From contig NC_087389.1 in NCBI RefSeq assembly GCF_963675165.1, positions 406,001-470,000 on the forward strand: DNA of 64,000 nucleotides. Direction: 5' to 3'. This stretch comes from Halichondria panicea (taxonomy: Eukaryota > Porifera > Demospongiae > Suberitida > Halichondriidae). The translations under genes and the position numbers were made by a program. Positions within the stretch are counted from its first letter, which is position 1; every line of letters starts with the position of its first letter. This document shows, piece by piece, positions 14,792 to 25,381 of this stretch. A model generated the notes under the pieces. That model did not search any database. It was not told the origin of the DNA and was given only the letters and a program-made list of their open reading frames with translations.

Positions 14792-16019
14792 ACCAGTTAC
14801 CATTGTAACGCTTGCAAACAATTGAATTACTTGTTTTTTTAATCACGGTTTCGTTAGAAATTTGCTAGAGTCAATTTTCATGTGACTAGGAACACAATGA
14901 GACAACAATCATGAGTTGTTTGTGTAGTAGGTTCTTGTCCTTGTGTATTTTCATACTTCTTTGTATTAATTGTATATATGTACTTGTCTTGAGATCACTG
15001 TATGGGGGTCTAAATGACTACTCTCAGACAATGAATTTATTGTAGTCATGTGAGGAAATGTGGGGGTGGGGCTGTTTAGCAATGAATGCTGCCAAGGGAG
15101 TATAAAAGAAGCTTGTACTATGGTTGCACCAAAGATCAAAGGCTTCAGTTGTAGTTTATACTACTTATACAACCTGTCTGACCACAGCCATGGTATATGG
15201 CTGTTATACCCTAGTGTATAACAGCCATATACTGTGGCTTGTGGTCAAACTACATGTACAGCTAGAACTGAATACAGTATCCCACCTTTGCAATAAAATT
15301 GGGTTTTTTGACACACTGTTTCAATTAAAACAATGACACACTAGATCTACTCAATTCAATCAATATTAGAGCTAGAGAGAATTCAATACAAAAAAGGGTC
15401 TACTAATGTTTGAGTCAACATAAAAAGAGCCAAGTTCGAGCGATGAATAGTTCCAAAAAGGAGGCAAATTTGGAAGAACTCCGTGAACCGAACGATACTG
15501 GTTTGTTTGTGTTGCTTTTTTTCAACTTTCAACATTAGTTGTCACAACCTGCTTATTGCATTGCTGCATGGGACCAGGAGCAGTAAGAAGGGTCCAGACT
15601 GCCAAGTGTTTCTCAGACTAAAGAGACTGCACTGCACTGGGCCAGTACAGTAGGCTTGTGGAATGATATTTTCGGGTACATTTGCACTCTTTGTAGACAA
15701 GTAGCACCAGTGTACTTTCTTGAAGTGCCTTCTATAAAGATGCAGAAACACAGCCTTCACAATTGCTTGCTTGAATCATAGACGCTTGCTTGAATCAGCC
15801 ATCGCGCTTTTTAAAAAGATAGCAAATTCATTGCATAGCTATAGCAACAGTGACGTCAAATAGTAGTTATAAGCATATTCATTGAAGAAGCATGACAGGA
15901 AGTAGCTAAACATAGTAGTACAGTTCTAAACATAGTACAAGCCAGTTAAACTAACTATAACTTAGTGCATGCATGCTGTTATTGCAATTGCCAGGCGTTA
16001 AGTTGTCTTTTTATCTATT
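14792..16019. other. Intergenic interval with a strong hairpin
   Basis: No coding exon was recognised. The segment 15180-15245 is a near-perfect palindrome: GACCACAGCCATGGTATATG pairs with the reverse complement ending in GGCTTGTGGTC, with a loop of about five bases. It may be a small foldback transposon. The rest is AT-rich and presumably holds the 3' UTR of the FERM gene and the promoter of the next gene. Confidence 0.5.
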
Positions 16020-18510
16020 ATGGGAGTCCAAGGCCTGCTCAAGTTCCTCCGCACCAACCCCAAGACAAGACTGCAGAACAAATCTTTGGCTGGACTTGCT
16101 GAGAAGAAACGACAAGAATCTGGAAAGCGTGCAAAAATTGTCTGTGATTTTCTCAGTGTTTTGCTTTGGCTATTAAAACTTTTTCATGAAGCAAAAATTA
16201 CAGAAGGTAGCTATAAAAAGGAGAGCTATTTATTCGGAGGAGATTACGTGGAGTATTCCAACAGATTTATTGCACTATTGCGAGCACTGCTATGTTGTCA
16301 TGCTGAGCCCATTCTTTTTGTTGATGGATCCCGAGGTTCTTCACTGGATGATTTGGAAATCAAAATGTTGACTTTAGAAAGTAGAGAATATGAGCGCTTG
16401 AAGTTTGTTGAGAAATGTGTGCAGTATTGCAATTACGATCCTACGTTAGACCCCGAAGATGTCAGGAAATGGAGGAAGTATCCACTCATTATCTTACACG
16501 TTCTTATGGCGGTGAGAAAAGAAGTTCCTGATGTTCAGATAATTCATTGTGAAAGTGAAGCCGATTCTGAAATGGCTGATTATGCACGAATGCATCCGGA
16601 GGTGTGTGGTATTCTGTCCACTGACACAGACATGGTTATGATGAGGAGGTGTACTATTATTCATTGCAAGTTCTTCGATCGTGAAGACATCCTCGGCTTA
16701 CGAAAACCAACTTTCAATGAGATGCCGCCAGATGTAATCTGTGATTTGATAACACCCAGGACTCTAGCCAACGCACTCGAAATTGAAGTGGAGAATCTCA
16801 AAATTATATCAATAATTTGTGGGAATGATTACACAAGATCGTACAAAATTTACCGACAAATGGATTTGGGGTACCCTTTCATAAGACACGCTGCTAAGTG
16901 GTTGGCTGATTATTCAGGAGTATCTCAGCACTTCTTTGAAATTCCAACATTTCAGGCCATTTTATTGCAATCCCCGGAATTCTTTGATGCAGTTCAGCAT
17001 ACGTACGAAGCATATGGAGAAGCGGAATCATTTGTTGAAATGTGCAAAACAACAAAAGTTGTTCGTGGTGATATTCAAAGACACCCCAAAGTGCCATCTC
17101 GGCCATTGTCCGAATCTCCTGTGGTAGACATGGTACGCCGTGGCATCAAAGAAGGGAGGATATCACGTAGACTCTCATCTGTCGCACATAGCGGAATTCT
17201 TTGGCGAACCAAGTATGTGGAAGGTCAAACATCGAGCACTCAAACCTTTGTATGTGCATATGATTTGACGTTTCTCTTGAGAAGAGTGATCTACATGCTG
17301 CTTGGCCTTACAAAGGTTCGTGAATACGGCAATTTCACAGAAAGTATTTCTGTTGCGGTGAGGTTTAAAGATTTCAAATTTACTTGTGACAGCTCTTCAT
17401 TACTGCTTGAAATTCGTGAAATGCAAGACCTGAGCAAAGTGCTATATCTCATTCCCTTCATTGTGAAAGCAAAATCACTAAGGCATTTGAGACGCCTACC
17501 ATTTGGCAGTGCCACTATCCCTACAGGCTACAATCCACATGTAGCAAGCCAACTAAGACCGGTTTTACTTTGTGCCTCACTTCTCCATGCATGCTCTCTC
17601 AAAGATGACTCCAGTACTTTCGAAAATGTTGAGGTTGTAAAGAATGTATTCCTTGCTACATGCTTGATGAGTGCCTGTGAGAATCCTCCCCTTGAAGTGT
17701 TTGAGAGACCTACTGTCGATTCGATGAATATGAATGCAGGACTTGCGTGTATTATCCACCATGTGTACGAACTTGCCTCTCTGTTTGATATGCTCGATAT
17801 TTTGTCGCCTCCTGGATGTTGCTATCAACCTTCTGCACTTGTGGCCTTCCATCAAGTAGCTATAGCTGGTAAAGACAGAGTGAAAACAAAACGGAGAACG
17901 GACAGACATTTTGTTTCGCTTCATACAACATACACTCATCTGATACAGCTAAGAAAATTTCTGGAGCTCAAAAAAGTTCTTCGAGAATTTGATCAAAAAT
18001 GTGAAAATGATCAATTGGATGCAATGGACCTGGTTCGCTTGGCTAAGGCTTTCTATGACGTTCTTGGACAATTCCACACTAGTGCGGCAGACCTTGCAGG
18101 GAAGATAGAGGAATTACAGGCTAAAGTGATTACAAAGGAGCTGCCATCCAAGACAAAAGGTAAGACCAACTGGCAAGAGCTTGCTAATTAGTCTAGATCT
18201 GTACATATTATGTGTATAGACATAATACTTTTTTCTGTATTACAGGAAAGTCTAAAGCATCAAAGCAGACAAAGTCCGAGCCTCGGGCTTCTAAAAAGGA
18301 GATGCCTAAGCCTAAGCCCTTAGGTAAGTGTACATTGTTTTTTATGTGTGGCTGTAAGTAAATATCTTTATCCCATTAGTGAAACCATTCATGAAAGACA
18401 TGGAACATATTGAAACAGACATGATACAGTTACAACAATTGTTGAGTACAAAAGTGGCTGTAGAAGATCTACAAGAAATGGCAATAGCTGAACATACAAC
18501 TGAACAATAA
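16020..18510 (+). CDS. ASTE1: Asteroid homologue 1-like PIN/FEN nuclease
   Basis: Exons 16020-18159, 18246-18323, 18380-18510; 782 residues, with more than 90% of the coding sequence in the first exon. It begins MGVQGLLKFL, the N-terminus typical of FEN1/XPG-type nucleases in which Gly2 lies near the active site. Acidic residues expected of the PIN-like fold are present: VCDFLS, GGDY, FVDGS, CESEADSEMADYA, STDTDMVMM and GNDYT. The spacing and the phrases GGDY, PLII...VQ...CESEAD and GILSTDTD resemble asteroid/ASTE1 more than FAM120 proteins. ASTE1 acts as a structure-specific nuclease in human double-strand-break repair; that role is inherited by homology only. The last two small exons encode a Lys/Ser/Pro-rich link and a helical tail. 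It converges with the LYRM7-like gene, with 36 bp between stops. Confidence 0.75.
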
Positions 18511-18546
18511 TTATATAATAATATTATAGTCATTTTGTTTATTTTG

Positions 18547-19048
18547 TTAGTGGAACGTTGTCATTGAGTACTGTGTCTTCTCTGATCTTGACTCCTGTGT
18601 AATAATTTTTGTGATTAGCGCAATACTACAATGTTTGAGTTTACTGTATGTGTCTTGGTTGGTTTGAACAAGCTGCACAACATTCTGCCTTAGAAACCTC
18701 TCCGCTTCAGTGGCTTCGTCAATCACCTGTGAATTGTTGAATCATTAATAGTATACACAGCACATTACTCTAACGTTACACCGAACCTTAGTGAGTTCCT
18801 CTTTCTCTGTCATGTGACGATTCTTCCAAAAGTCATCTTTGATTCTCCTCCTAAACACTGAGGAGGATGGAATGAATAACTGAGCTAGGTTATGCAACGC
18901 ACCATTCAGAGCCTCGACGTCGTCCACAAATACTTTCCTACATGTTCTGTGAAGCTTCCTGTACAATCTCAATATCTGAAAAAGAAAAATGAGAATGTAG
19001 GCACATCTCTGAGCCCGTCACATAACAAACCTCACTCCTGGAAGCCAT
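18547..19048 (-). CDS. LYRM7: LYRM7-like complex III assembly factor (LYR motif)
   Basis: Exons on the minus strand: 19031-19048, 18787-18975, 18547-18726; 128 residues. After MASRSE it reads ILRLYRKLHRTCRKVF, an LYR motif in the position seen in LYRM7/MZM1 (human LYRM7 has LQLFKTLHRTRQQVF there). A second helical part, EAERFLRQNVVQLVQTN, matches the end of the LYRM7 fold. LYRM7 chaperones the Rieske iron-sulfur protein in the mitochondrial matrix before it joins complex III. The first coding exon is only 18 bp. A donor at GAG|GTTTGT was chosen because the alternative AGGA|GTGAGG donor leads to an early stop. The C-terminus after residue 105 is longer than in human. The start lies 83 bp from the MIA40 start on the other strand. 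Confidence 0.75.
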
Positions 19049-19131
19049 GTTGATCGAGTTGGTAAACGTCGTCACTGGTGCCCCTCCCACCCACGTGTTT
19101 GTCTCCTCCAGTCTCCCCTCAAGGTAAAAAG
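19049..19131. promoter_or_regulatory. Probable bidirectional promoter, LYRM7-like / MIA40
   Basis: Only 83 bp separate the two divergent start codons. The stretch is relatively GC-rich, contains CCCACGTGTTTG with an E-box-like CACGTG, and has no obvious TATA box. Both genes encode mitochondrial biogenesis factors, so shared control is plausible. This is inferred from spacing; no transcription start is visible. Confidence 0.55.
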
Positions 19132-20027
19132 ATGTCTTATTGCAAGAAAGAAGGCAAGTGTACATCTACTCTTGTAATGTGTTTACGGTATCCCAGCTAC
19201 TTCTAATTACTAGGCCTAAGTCTGTTATATCCTAGCTAAAAATACGTTGTCTAGTGGTAAATTAATATTTTTATTCCATTCTGAAAATGTGGGTGTTGTC
19301 TGAAATGCATCAGAGCTAACTTTAACTTTATGCATTTAGTACTAGCATGACTACCCTGGTGATGTGTGCTGCCAACCCCCCCCCCCCCCACACACACACA
19401 CAGGCAAGGATGTGTCCATATTTGTGACCAAAGAGGACATAGAGAAGCCAGAGATGGTGACAAGCTTGGCAGAGGATGACCTGTACGGGGTGGTCCTACC
19501 CAACGGGGAGCTCAACTGGGACTGTCCGTGTCTGGGGGGTATGGCACACGGCACCTGTGGACAAGAATTCAAGGATGCCTTTTCATGTTTTCACTACAGG
19601 TGAGTAGTGAACACATCCAAATACTTACCACTGTCGATTAAAACTGTAATTATGGTATGTGCAATGAACCCAAGTAAATTTCATAGCTCTCAATCACTCC
19701 CTTAATTATTAATTTGGAACCCGGCACATTTTCACCCGCTTGTGTGCAAAATAAAAAAAAAAATCCTAACTATGATTCCATACCTCCTCTCCCCCCTCCA
19801 GTACAGAGGAGGAGAAGGGCTCCGATTGTATCTCCCACTTCAGAGGCATGCAAGAGTGCTTCCTCAAGTATCCTGAGGAGTACAGTCGCTACAATGATGA
19901 TGAGGACGAGGAGGAAGGAAATGAAGAAACAGAAGATTCCCAGCCTCCGCAGACAGTATCAAATACTGAACCTAACTCTGTTGATAGTAGTACTGAATCA
20001 AGTTCTCAATTGAAAGAAACATCTTAA
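19132..20027 (+). CDS. CHCHD4: MIA40 / CHCHD4 intermembrane-space oxidoreductase
   Basis: Exons 19132-19153, 19404-19599, 19802-20027; 147 residues against 142 in human. The protein starts [19 protein letters not shown], very close to the human start. It has the redox-active CPC (NWDCPCLGG) and the twin CX9C helices ([12 protein letters not shown] and [12 protein letters not shown]). MIA40 oxidises incoming small Cys-rich proteins and traps them in the mitochondrial intermembrane space, with ALR/Erv1 recycling the CPC pair. The C-terminal tail is acidic and Ser-rich as in animals. The first exon is 22 bp, and its intron begins GC (GAAG|GCAAGTG), a GC-AG intron; exon 2 itself starts GCAAG. A GT reading of this donor would not join an acceptor in frame. 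Confidence 0.95.
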
Positions 20028-20089
20028 TATTTTGTTTATTGTGTTCATGGAAAATATTTTGTTAACAATTGTGACATTGAGATAAGAGA

Positions 20090-23000
20090 TTATATGATTT
20101 TTGATTTCACAGTTTGTAGAAATGAGACAGTTTTTCGTGAGAGAGGGTTACAGCCTGTTAGTACTTGCTTGCACCTTGTGACACTTATATAGTATCTGCA
20201 AGGAATGAATGAATGGAGAGACACAATCAAGACATGTGTACATGATGACAATAGATGTATAGTAGCTAAGCCTGTGTGGTGAACAGATGGACAATACACT
20301 GGCTGTACCTGAAGTTGTCTCCTAAACATTGCTTCATCAATCTCATAGAGTCGTTAGAGCAATGTTGAAGCAAGCAGTGAAGTACAAAGCTCGTGTGATG
20401 TAGTGACACTCGATTCTTTGCTGCCACCTCAATCACAGACTCAGACTTCAACCCAATTACATCACACATATAGGTACTCATTCTGCCTAGGAAATCCATC
20501 TGTACAAATCCAACAGTTGAAATAATATCATGGAGCAGCCTTCTCATGTACTTAATTACAAATGTAACCTAGGCCGCAGTATAAGGACACACACTGAGTG
20601 ATGGTAGTTGCTCACCGAGCCTGGTAGTTTGATGATGTCATCCACAACCTTAGTGATAACGAGTGAGGTCTTGTCAGCCTCAGGCCATCGTGTCTGCAGA
20701 CACACTTGAAGCAGCTCGTATAAAATACCACACGACTTCTCCATCCCTTCTCTCTCCAGTGAGGCCAACTGAAACGAGAGAGAGAGAGATAGTTATGGAA
20801 TGCAGACAGCTAAGAGTTCAGGGGCGGATCCAGGATTTAAGGAAGGGGGGTTCTTATAGTACTTCTTGTCCGCGCAAATGTTTGTGACCACGCCCCTTTT
20901 AAAGTACCACGCCCACTAATTAACCCTCATGTTCTCCCTCATGATTTATAAACACAGGAGATGGTTGTGACTGGAGGAGAGATGGTAGGAAAGACAGACG
21001 GTGGTGGCTGGTGAAGAGGAGACTTCTATAGACTTGTAGAACTTGACCATCAATATATTAATGATTATAGCAATTATACATGTAAGTATGCAGTGTCATT
21101 CAATATGCAGTGCCATGCACTCTCCCTTACCTGAAACTTTCCTCTTCTTACACCAGGAGTCAAGGATTCATGGCTAGATATAATAATATTATCGCTTGAC
21201 CACGGTGCAAATCAATGTGGCTGCAGTAGCCAGCCCCACCCTCTTGTTATGTAGAGAGAACTAGCCCCACCCTTTTATTATGCAAAGAGAACCAGCCCCA
21301 CCCTTTTATTAGGCAGAGAGGACGTACTTTGTCACGACAGTACAGCTATAATATAGCTAGCTAGCTAGCTAATATATACTAGCTGGAAGGGTAGTTCGTA
21401 CGAACCCAACGAACTACCTCTGGATCCGCCCCTGCAGTTAGAGAGCTTACCTCAGGGTGAGGTGTGTTGAGGGAGTTGCTGATGATGACAGTAGCTAGAG
21501 AGATGAGTACATTTCTTGTCAGGGTAACCATCTTCTTCTTTATGTGGTACGTCTCCTTGAGCATTTGGTACACCATGTCCATCAAGATAACTGAATATCT
21601 GTACCCACACACACAATCCGTGATGATCATACACACACTGTAACAGTAGTGGTTATTACTCACTCCATTCTATCGGTCATAGAATGTTGTAATGGCGTTG
21701 TGAGATTTAGATGAGCCTCAAGTTGATGCACACAAAAATCCAGCAACTCACAATCCTATGTTGTAAAAGTACCACAAATAATTATATGTACACAAAATGC
21801 CGTTGCTTTTTAACTGACCTCCCAGAACAGACGTTTGATGACACTGTATCTCTGTGCAGCAGTGGACAACTCTAGGGCCAGTCCAGCGGCTACCTCGAGC
21901 TGGTGGGGGGAGCACTGTAGGAGGTCTTGCTTCAAAGATAGGTAGCGCTGAGAGAAGTGGTCCCTAAGCGCACACAAAGTGAAATATGTACAGCAAATTA
22001 ACACATACCTTTGTGTTAGTGGTGATCTATGCTTCTGCGTGTCGTCAGTGTCACACAGTTGATTCTGTAGAGAGAAGCACAACTAGACAGTTATATGGGA
22101 CCAGTGTGAGCAGCTTACAATGTTCCAGTTGTCCCAGGCTACACAAAGCTGGTGGTAAAAGTCTGACACCGGCTGTAGAATATAGAGGTCCATTACTCCT
22201 AGTGCAGACCTATCTGAAGCTGTCCTCTCCTGTTCTGTACTCAGGCCCATTGCATCTGTTATACTCAATAAATTGTGCTGTCTCTTAGACTCAGTCAGAG
22301 GGGAGGTGGCGTATAGGTTATTGGATGAGCTAGATCGTTGTTGAACTGTTAGCGGACCAGGAGCAAAGAGTGTGTTTGTAGAACGTGAGCGATGATTGGA
22401 GGTCAGCCTAGAGGGAACTTGTGGAGACCGTGGAATTGCAGTTAGAGAAGAGGGTTCATCAATATTGACACTGTTCAAGCTTCCATGTATTGGGGATGAA
22501 CGAAATTTAATGTCTGCGGCTCTCTTTGGTGACACAAAACTAGGTAGAGGCCTGGCTTGAGGTGATGATTTGGTAGAGAGTAGAAGAGGGCTCTTGGGAC
22601 TCAGCGATTTGCTTCTTGGTCCGGGGTGAGTTTTGCTACCGGGGGGTGGAGAGGATGGTGGTGTGAGGGATATGGGTGTGGGGGGTAGGGTTATGGTCGT
22701 TAGGGGGTCAGTTTTTGTTTTCCTGAATACGGAAGGAGACCGTTTTACGATGGACGAGAAAATGTCTGATTTTTCTTTAGCTTTCATGTGGTAGCGCACT
22801 TGAATGTGAACTGTGTTCTCACTATCTTTGCGGTTGAGGAATCCTGGCAGGTCATCGAGCTGTGTATACATACGTGTGTGGATAAGTGATAAATATAACG
22901 TTATTCATGTTATTTATCATCGGAGGGATTGAGATTCTAAATTCATAGCAACTGACTGCTAGCAATGCATTTTTAAGCATCTACAGGTTGTTGCATACGC

Positions 23001-23366
23001 ACAATGAGCTAAATTAACATTATGCTAATATGCAATGAGTGGCGGTGCTGCACACACTAGCTCTATTAGCTCTGTAGATTGGGCCGTGTGAACATAATCC
23101 TTTTTCCTCACCATCTGGACGGACTGCACATCTCGGAGATGTACGGCCACCTTCACATTCTTGGGAGGCACGTCAGCGAGATAGACACACTTGTGCCCCA
23201 GTATTGCATACTTGTGCTTGTTCAGAACGTCCCCTGTTAGAGAGGCGACACACTTGACAGAGGTGGAGATTCTGTCATGATCTTGAGGGGAGAGAGTCCT
23301 CCGCAGATAGGCATCCAATCTGGCATCAAACCGCCGCCTTAGGCCCTGTCTCTCTGAGTCACTCAT
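20090..23366 (-). CDS. C12orf56-like protein of unknown function
   Basis: Exons on the minus strand: 23112-23366, 22119-22859, 22009-22064, 21819-21963, 21664-21755, 21451-21598, 20616-20768, 20309-20499, 20090-20195; 628 residues, near the length of human C12orf56 (about 622). The N-terminal block RLDAYLRRTLSPQD, YAILGHKCVYLADVPPKNV and AVHLRDVQSVQMLDDLP matches the conserved start of that family. It is followed by a Ser/Pro-rich linker and a helical C-terminal half. No enzyme motif is visible and the family function is unknown. The initiator is ATG at 23366. An intron (20769-21450) contains a complete hAT-like MITE. The gene model is in frame throughout; the family assignment rests on the N-terminal block and on length. 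Confidence 0.65.
20819..21434. mobile_element. hAT-like MITE in the C12orf56-like gene
   Basis: The element begins CAGGGGCGGATCCAGG and ends TGGATCCGCCCCTG, inverted termini of the hAT style. It contains no transposase. Inside are three imperfect copies of an AGCCCCACCC-containing unit (21228-21304). Flanks do not show a perfect 8-bp duplication, so the insertion is probably old. Confidence 0.8.
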
Positions 23367-23772
23367 TGATACCAATAGAGCTAGCTAGCTGTGCTGAGAG
23401 TCTAGCTAGCCAGTGAGTACAGTGGGCCTGGATAAGGTCAAGTTGTTGCTGTGAGGTGTTGCTAAGCATCAAACAATTGAGTGGGTGTAAGATCAATGAT
23501 TGATAGAGGAGGTATCTGCGCAGAAAATGAAAGCATCAAGATTGATACATGTATGAGTAAAAACTGGATGGGAAATTGTTTGGTGCATCTAATGATTCTA
23601 CACAGCTAGCGTAACAGTTCGTGTCCACATTCCAGGCTGCTTCTTCCCACTCCAATTCAGAGGAAAAGCTGTTCACAATAATTTTACAGTCAAGGTTTAA
23701 CATAGACAAACACAATTATTTGCTCAATAAAATTGGCCTAGGAACGAGGCTAATGTAGCTAAGCAACAAACG

Positions 23773-24489
23773 CTATAGACGTGTACATTGTATGCAATGG
23801 TCATTCTGTATATATAAAGGATACAATTCCATCAGTGATGGTCCACTCTCTTCAGTGGATGACTTGACGGGCATCTTTGTTTTCTTCCTGCAAGGTTGTG
23901 CAACCACACTCTCATGATCACTGACCTCCACTGAGACCAAGTTAGAGTAGCGAGTAGTATGCCTGGGTATGTTCACCTCCTACAGAATATAAATACAATC
24001 ATTAAGATCTGATGTGATGACTATCACTCCACTCACTGTCACAGGTCTTTGGTTGAGAACACCTTCCAAGTCGGATAATACGGCTATATTATCTTTGACA
24101 ACTGTCGGTAGCTTCTTCTCAGTTTCAGGGTCAGAGTAGTGCAAGTGTTGAGTGGGGTCCCTACTAGGCTGTAGCTTGAGCTGCTGGATCTGACTGCACA
24201 GCACGGCCGTCGAGTTGAGTTGGGGAATGGATAGAGCAGGGGCTAGAAATCAGACACGGAGGATTAAATTACAGTGAAGAGATAACATTGATGTAGTACC
24301 TTTATCAGCAAATCCTCCATCATGAGCTTTCAATCGTCTAGAACTAGGGGCTTTTAACTTTCTCAGTCTTTCTCTGGGCTTCACATCTCTCTCTGGAGTG
24401 AGGTCTAGTCCCCATGACGCTTCTAACATTTCTCTTGATGGCTGAGGAGATGGCAGAGGGTAGCTTCTCTCAGGCAGTGGTTCTGCCAT
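23773..24489 (-). CDS. Unrecognised protein, three exons
   Basis: Exons on the minus strand: 24300-24489, 24037-24242, 23773-23979; 200 residues in one frame. I do not recognise the family. The start MAEPLPERSYPLPSPQPS is Pro-rich and the first exon is rich in Arg/Lys (ERLRKLKAPSSRRLKAH). The second exon is moderately helical (LCSQIQQLKL, NIAVLSDLEGVLNQ). The third contains a basic patch, RKKTKMPVK. No signal peptide, transmembrane segment or zinc-binding pattern is seen. It starts head to head with the small RIIa-type gene, 172 bp away, and follows the C12orf56-like gene on the same strand. The last exon could splice further downstream rather than end at the TAG I used. Confidence 0.5.
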
Positions 24490-24661
24490 TGCATTCTTGT
24501 GATGGTATGCTTCAATTAGATATAAGATTTAATGAAATCCCAAACACGTGGGTGGCTCTGTTGCATAGCAATAAGCTGCTACAAGCAAAAAACATGCAAG
24601 CCTTGTTGCAAGATCAAAGGATTTAGCTCGCTCCAGCTTGTAGAAAGCTTGTATTGTGTAC

Positions 24662-25058
24662 ATGTCCAAGAAATCCAAAAAGCAAACAGAAACAGAAGCT
24701 TATCTGTCTAAAATAAAGCTGAAAGAAGTCTTCCAGGTAGGTCCTAGCAAAGATAATATATCTAGCCATTCCAACAGAAAATTATGTGCTTACAAATAAT
24801 TATGGAAATAACATTGCAGGGATTGCTTACACATGTGATGACACACCAACCTGATGACCCAATCAGCTATTTTCGCGAGGAAATCGCCAAGATAAAGAAA
24901 GAAATGGAGGAATCAAAGGTATAGTTGTGACTTTGTCGTCTCTTTATATCAATAACTCAGCATTTAATATCCTTCCTTCCCCGATCGTGCAGATTGATAT
25001 TGCCTCCACTGCATTTCTCACAAGCACTCAACCATCAACAGAAGTTTACAAACTCTGA
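24662..25058 (+). CDS. Small RIIa/DPY-30-like docking-domain protein
   Basis: Exons 24662-24736, 24820-24918, 24993-25058; 79 residues. After a basic start (MSKKSKKQ) comes YLSKIKLKEVFQGLLTHVM, then HQPDDPISYFREEIAKIKKE. The pattern of a hydrophobic helix, a [RQ]P[DE]DP[ILV] turn and a second helix is the hallmark of RII-alpha/DPY-30-type dimerisation-docking domains, which bind amphipathic helices of A-kinase anchors, radial-spoke and related proteins. Nothing else is in the protein. A ciliary or scaffold-binding role is a guess. Too short for most gene finders, but all three exons have clean GT-AG borders and stay in frame. Confidence 0.65.
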
Positions 25059-25157
25059 ACATAATTATTTGTTAATAATAAGTGTCATTATAATAATTAA
25101 TTTTGTTTGTTCAACTTTTTTGCACACTGAATGAGAAATGAGACTGTTAAAAGAAGA

Positions 25158-25310
25158 AGGAGAGTTACAGAAACAAACAGCCAACAGGCCTCAAATTGAA
25201 ATCCAGCAATTTGCAGGCCCAAACTAAAAATCACCAAACAGAAAAAGATCTTCACAGCCAGTACAAAAAATGAACTGGCCATTGCACACATGCATACAGT
25301 TGTATACATG
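25158..25310 (-). repeat. 153-bp segment downstream of DD3-3-like gene A (inverted copy of 34541-34693)
   Basis: Read on the minus strand from 25310 this matches 34541-34693 with only about four mismatches. It lies 72 bp past the stop of gene A in the sense direction. Both copies can be read as a small hydrophobic open frame beginning MYTTVCMCAMASSFF, with differences at three residues in the shared part. I treat it as a 3'-flank repeat rather than a gene. Confidence 0.85.
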
Positions 25311-25381
25311 AAAAAAAAAGCAGAAAAAATGAACTAAGTTTGAGTTTTAAATACTATCTAAATCACAAGTTTATTGTCTTT

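Noticed and set aside
17577-17939. Minus-strand frame of 120 residues
   Set aside because: It is antisense to the ASTE1-like exon and carries no recognisable motif.
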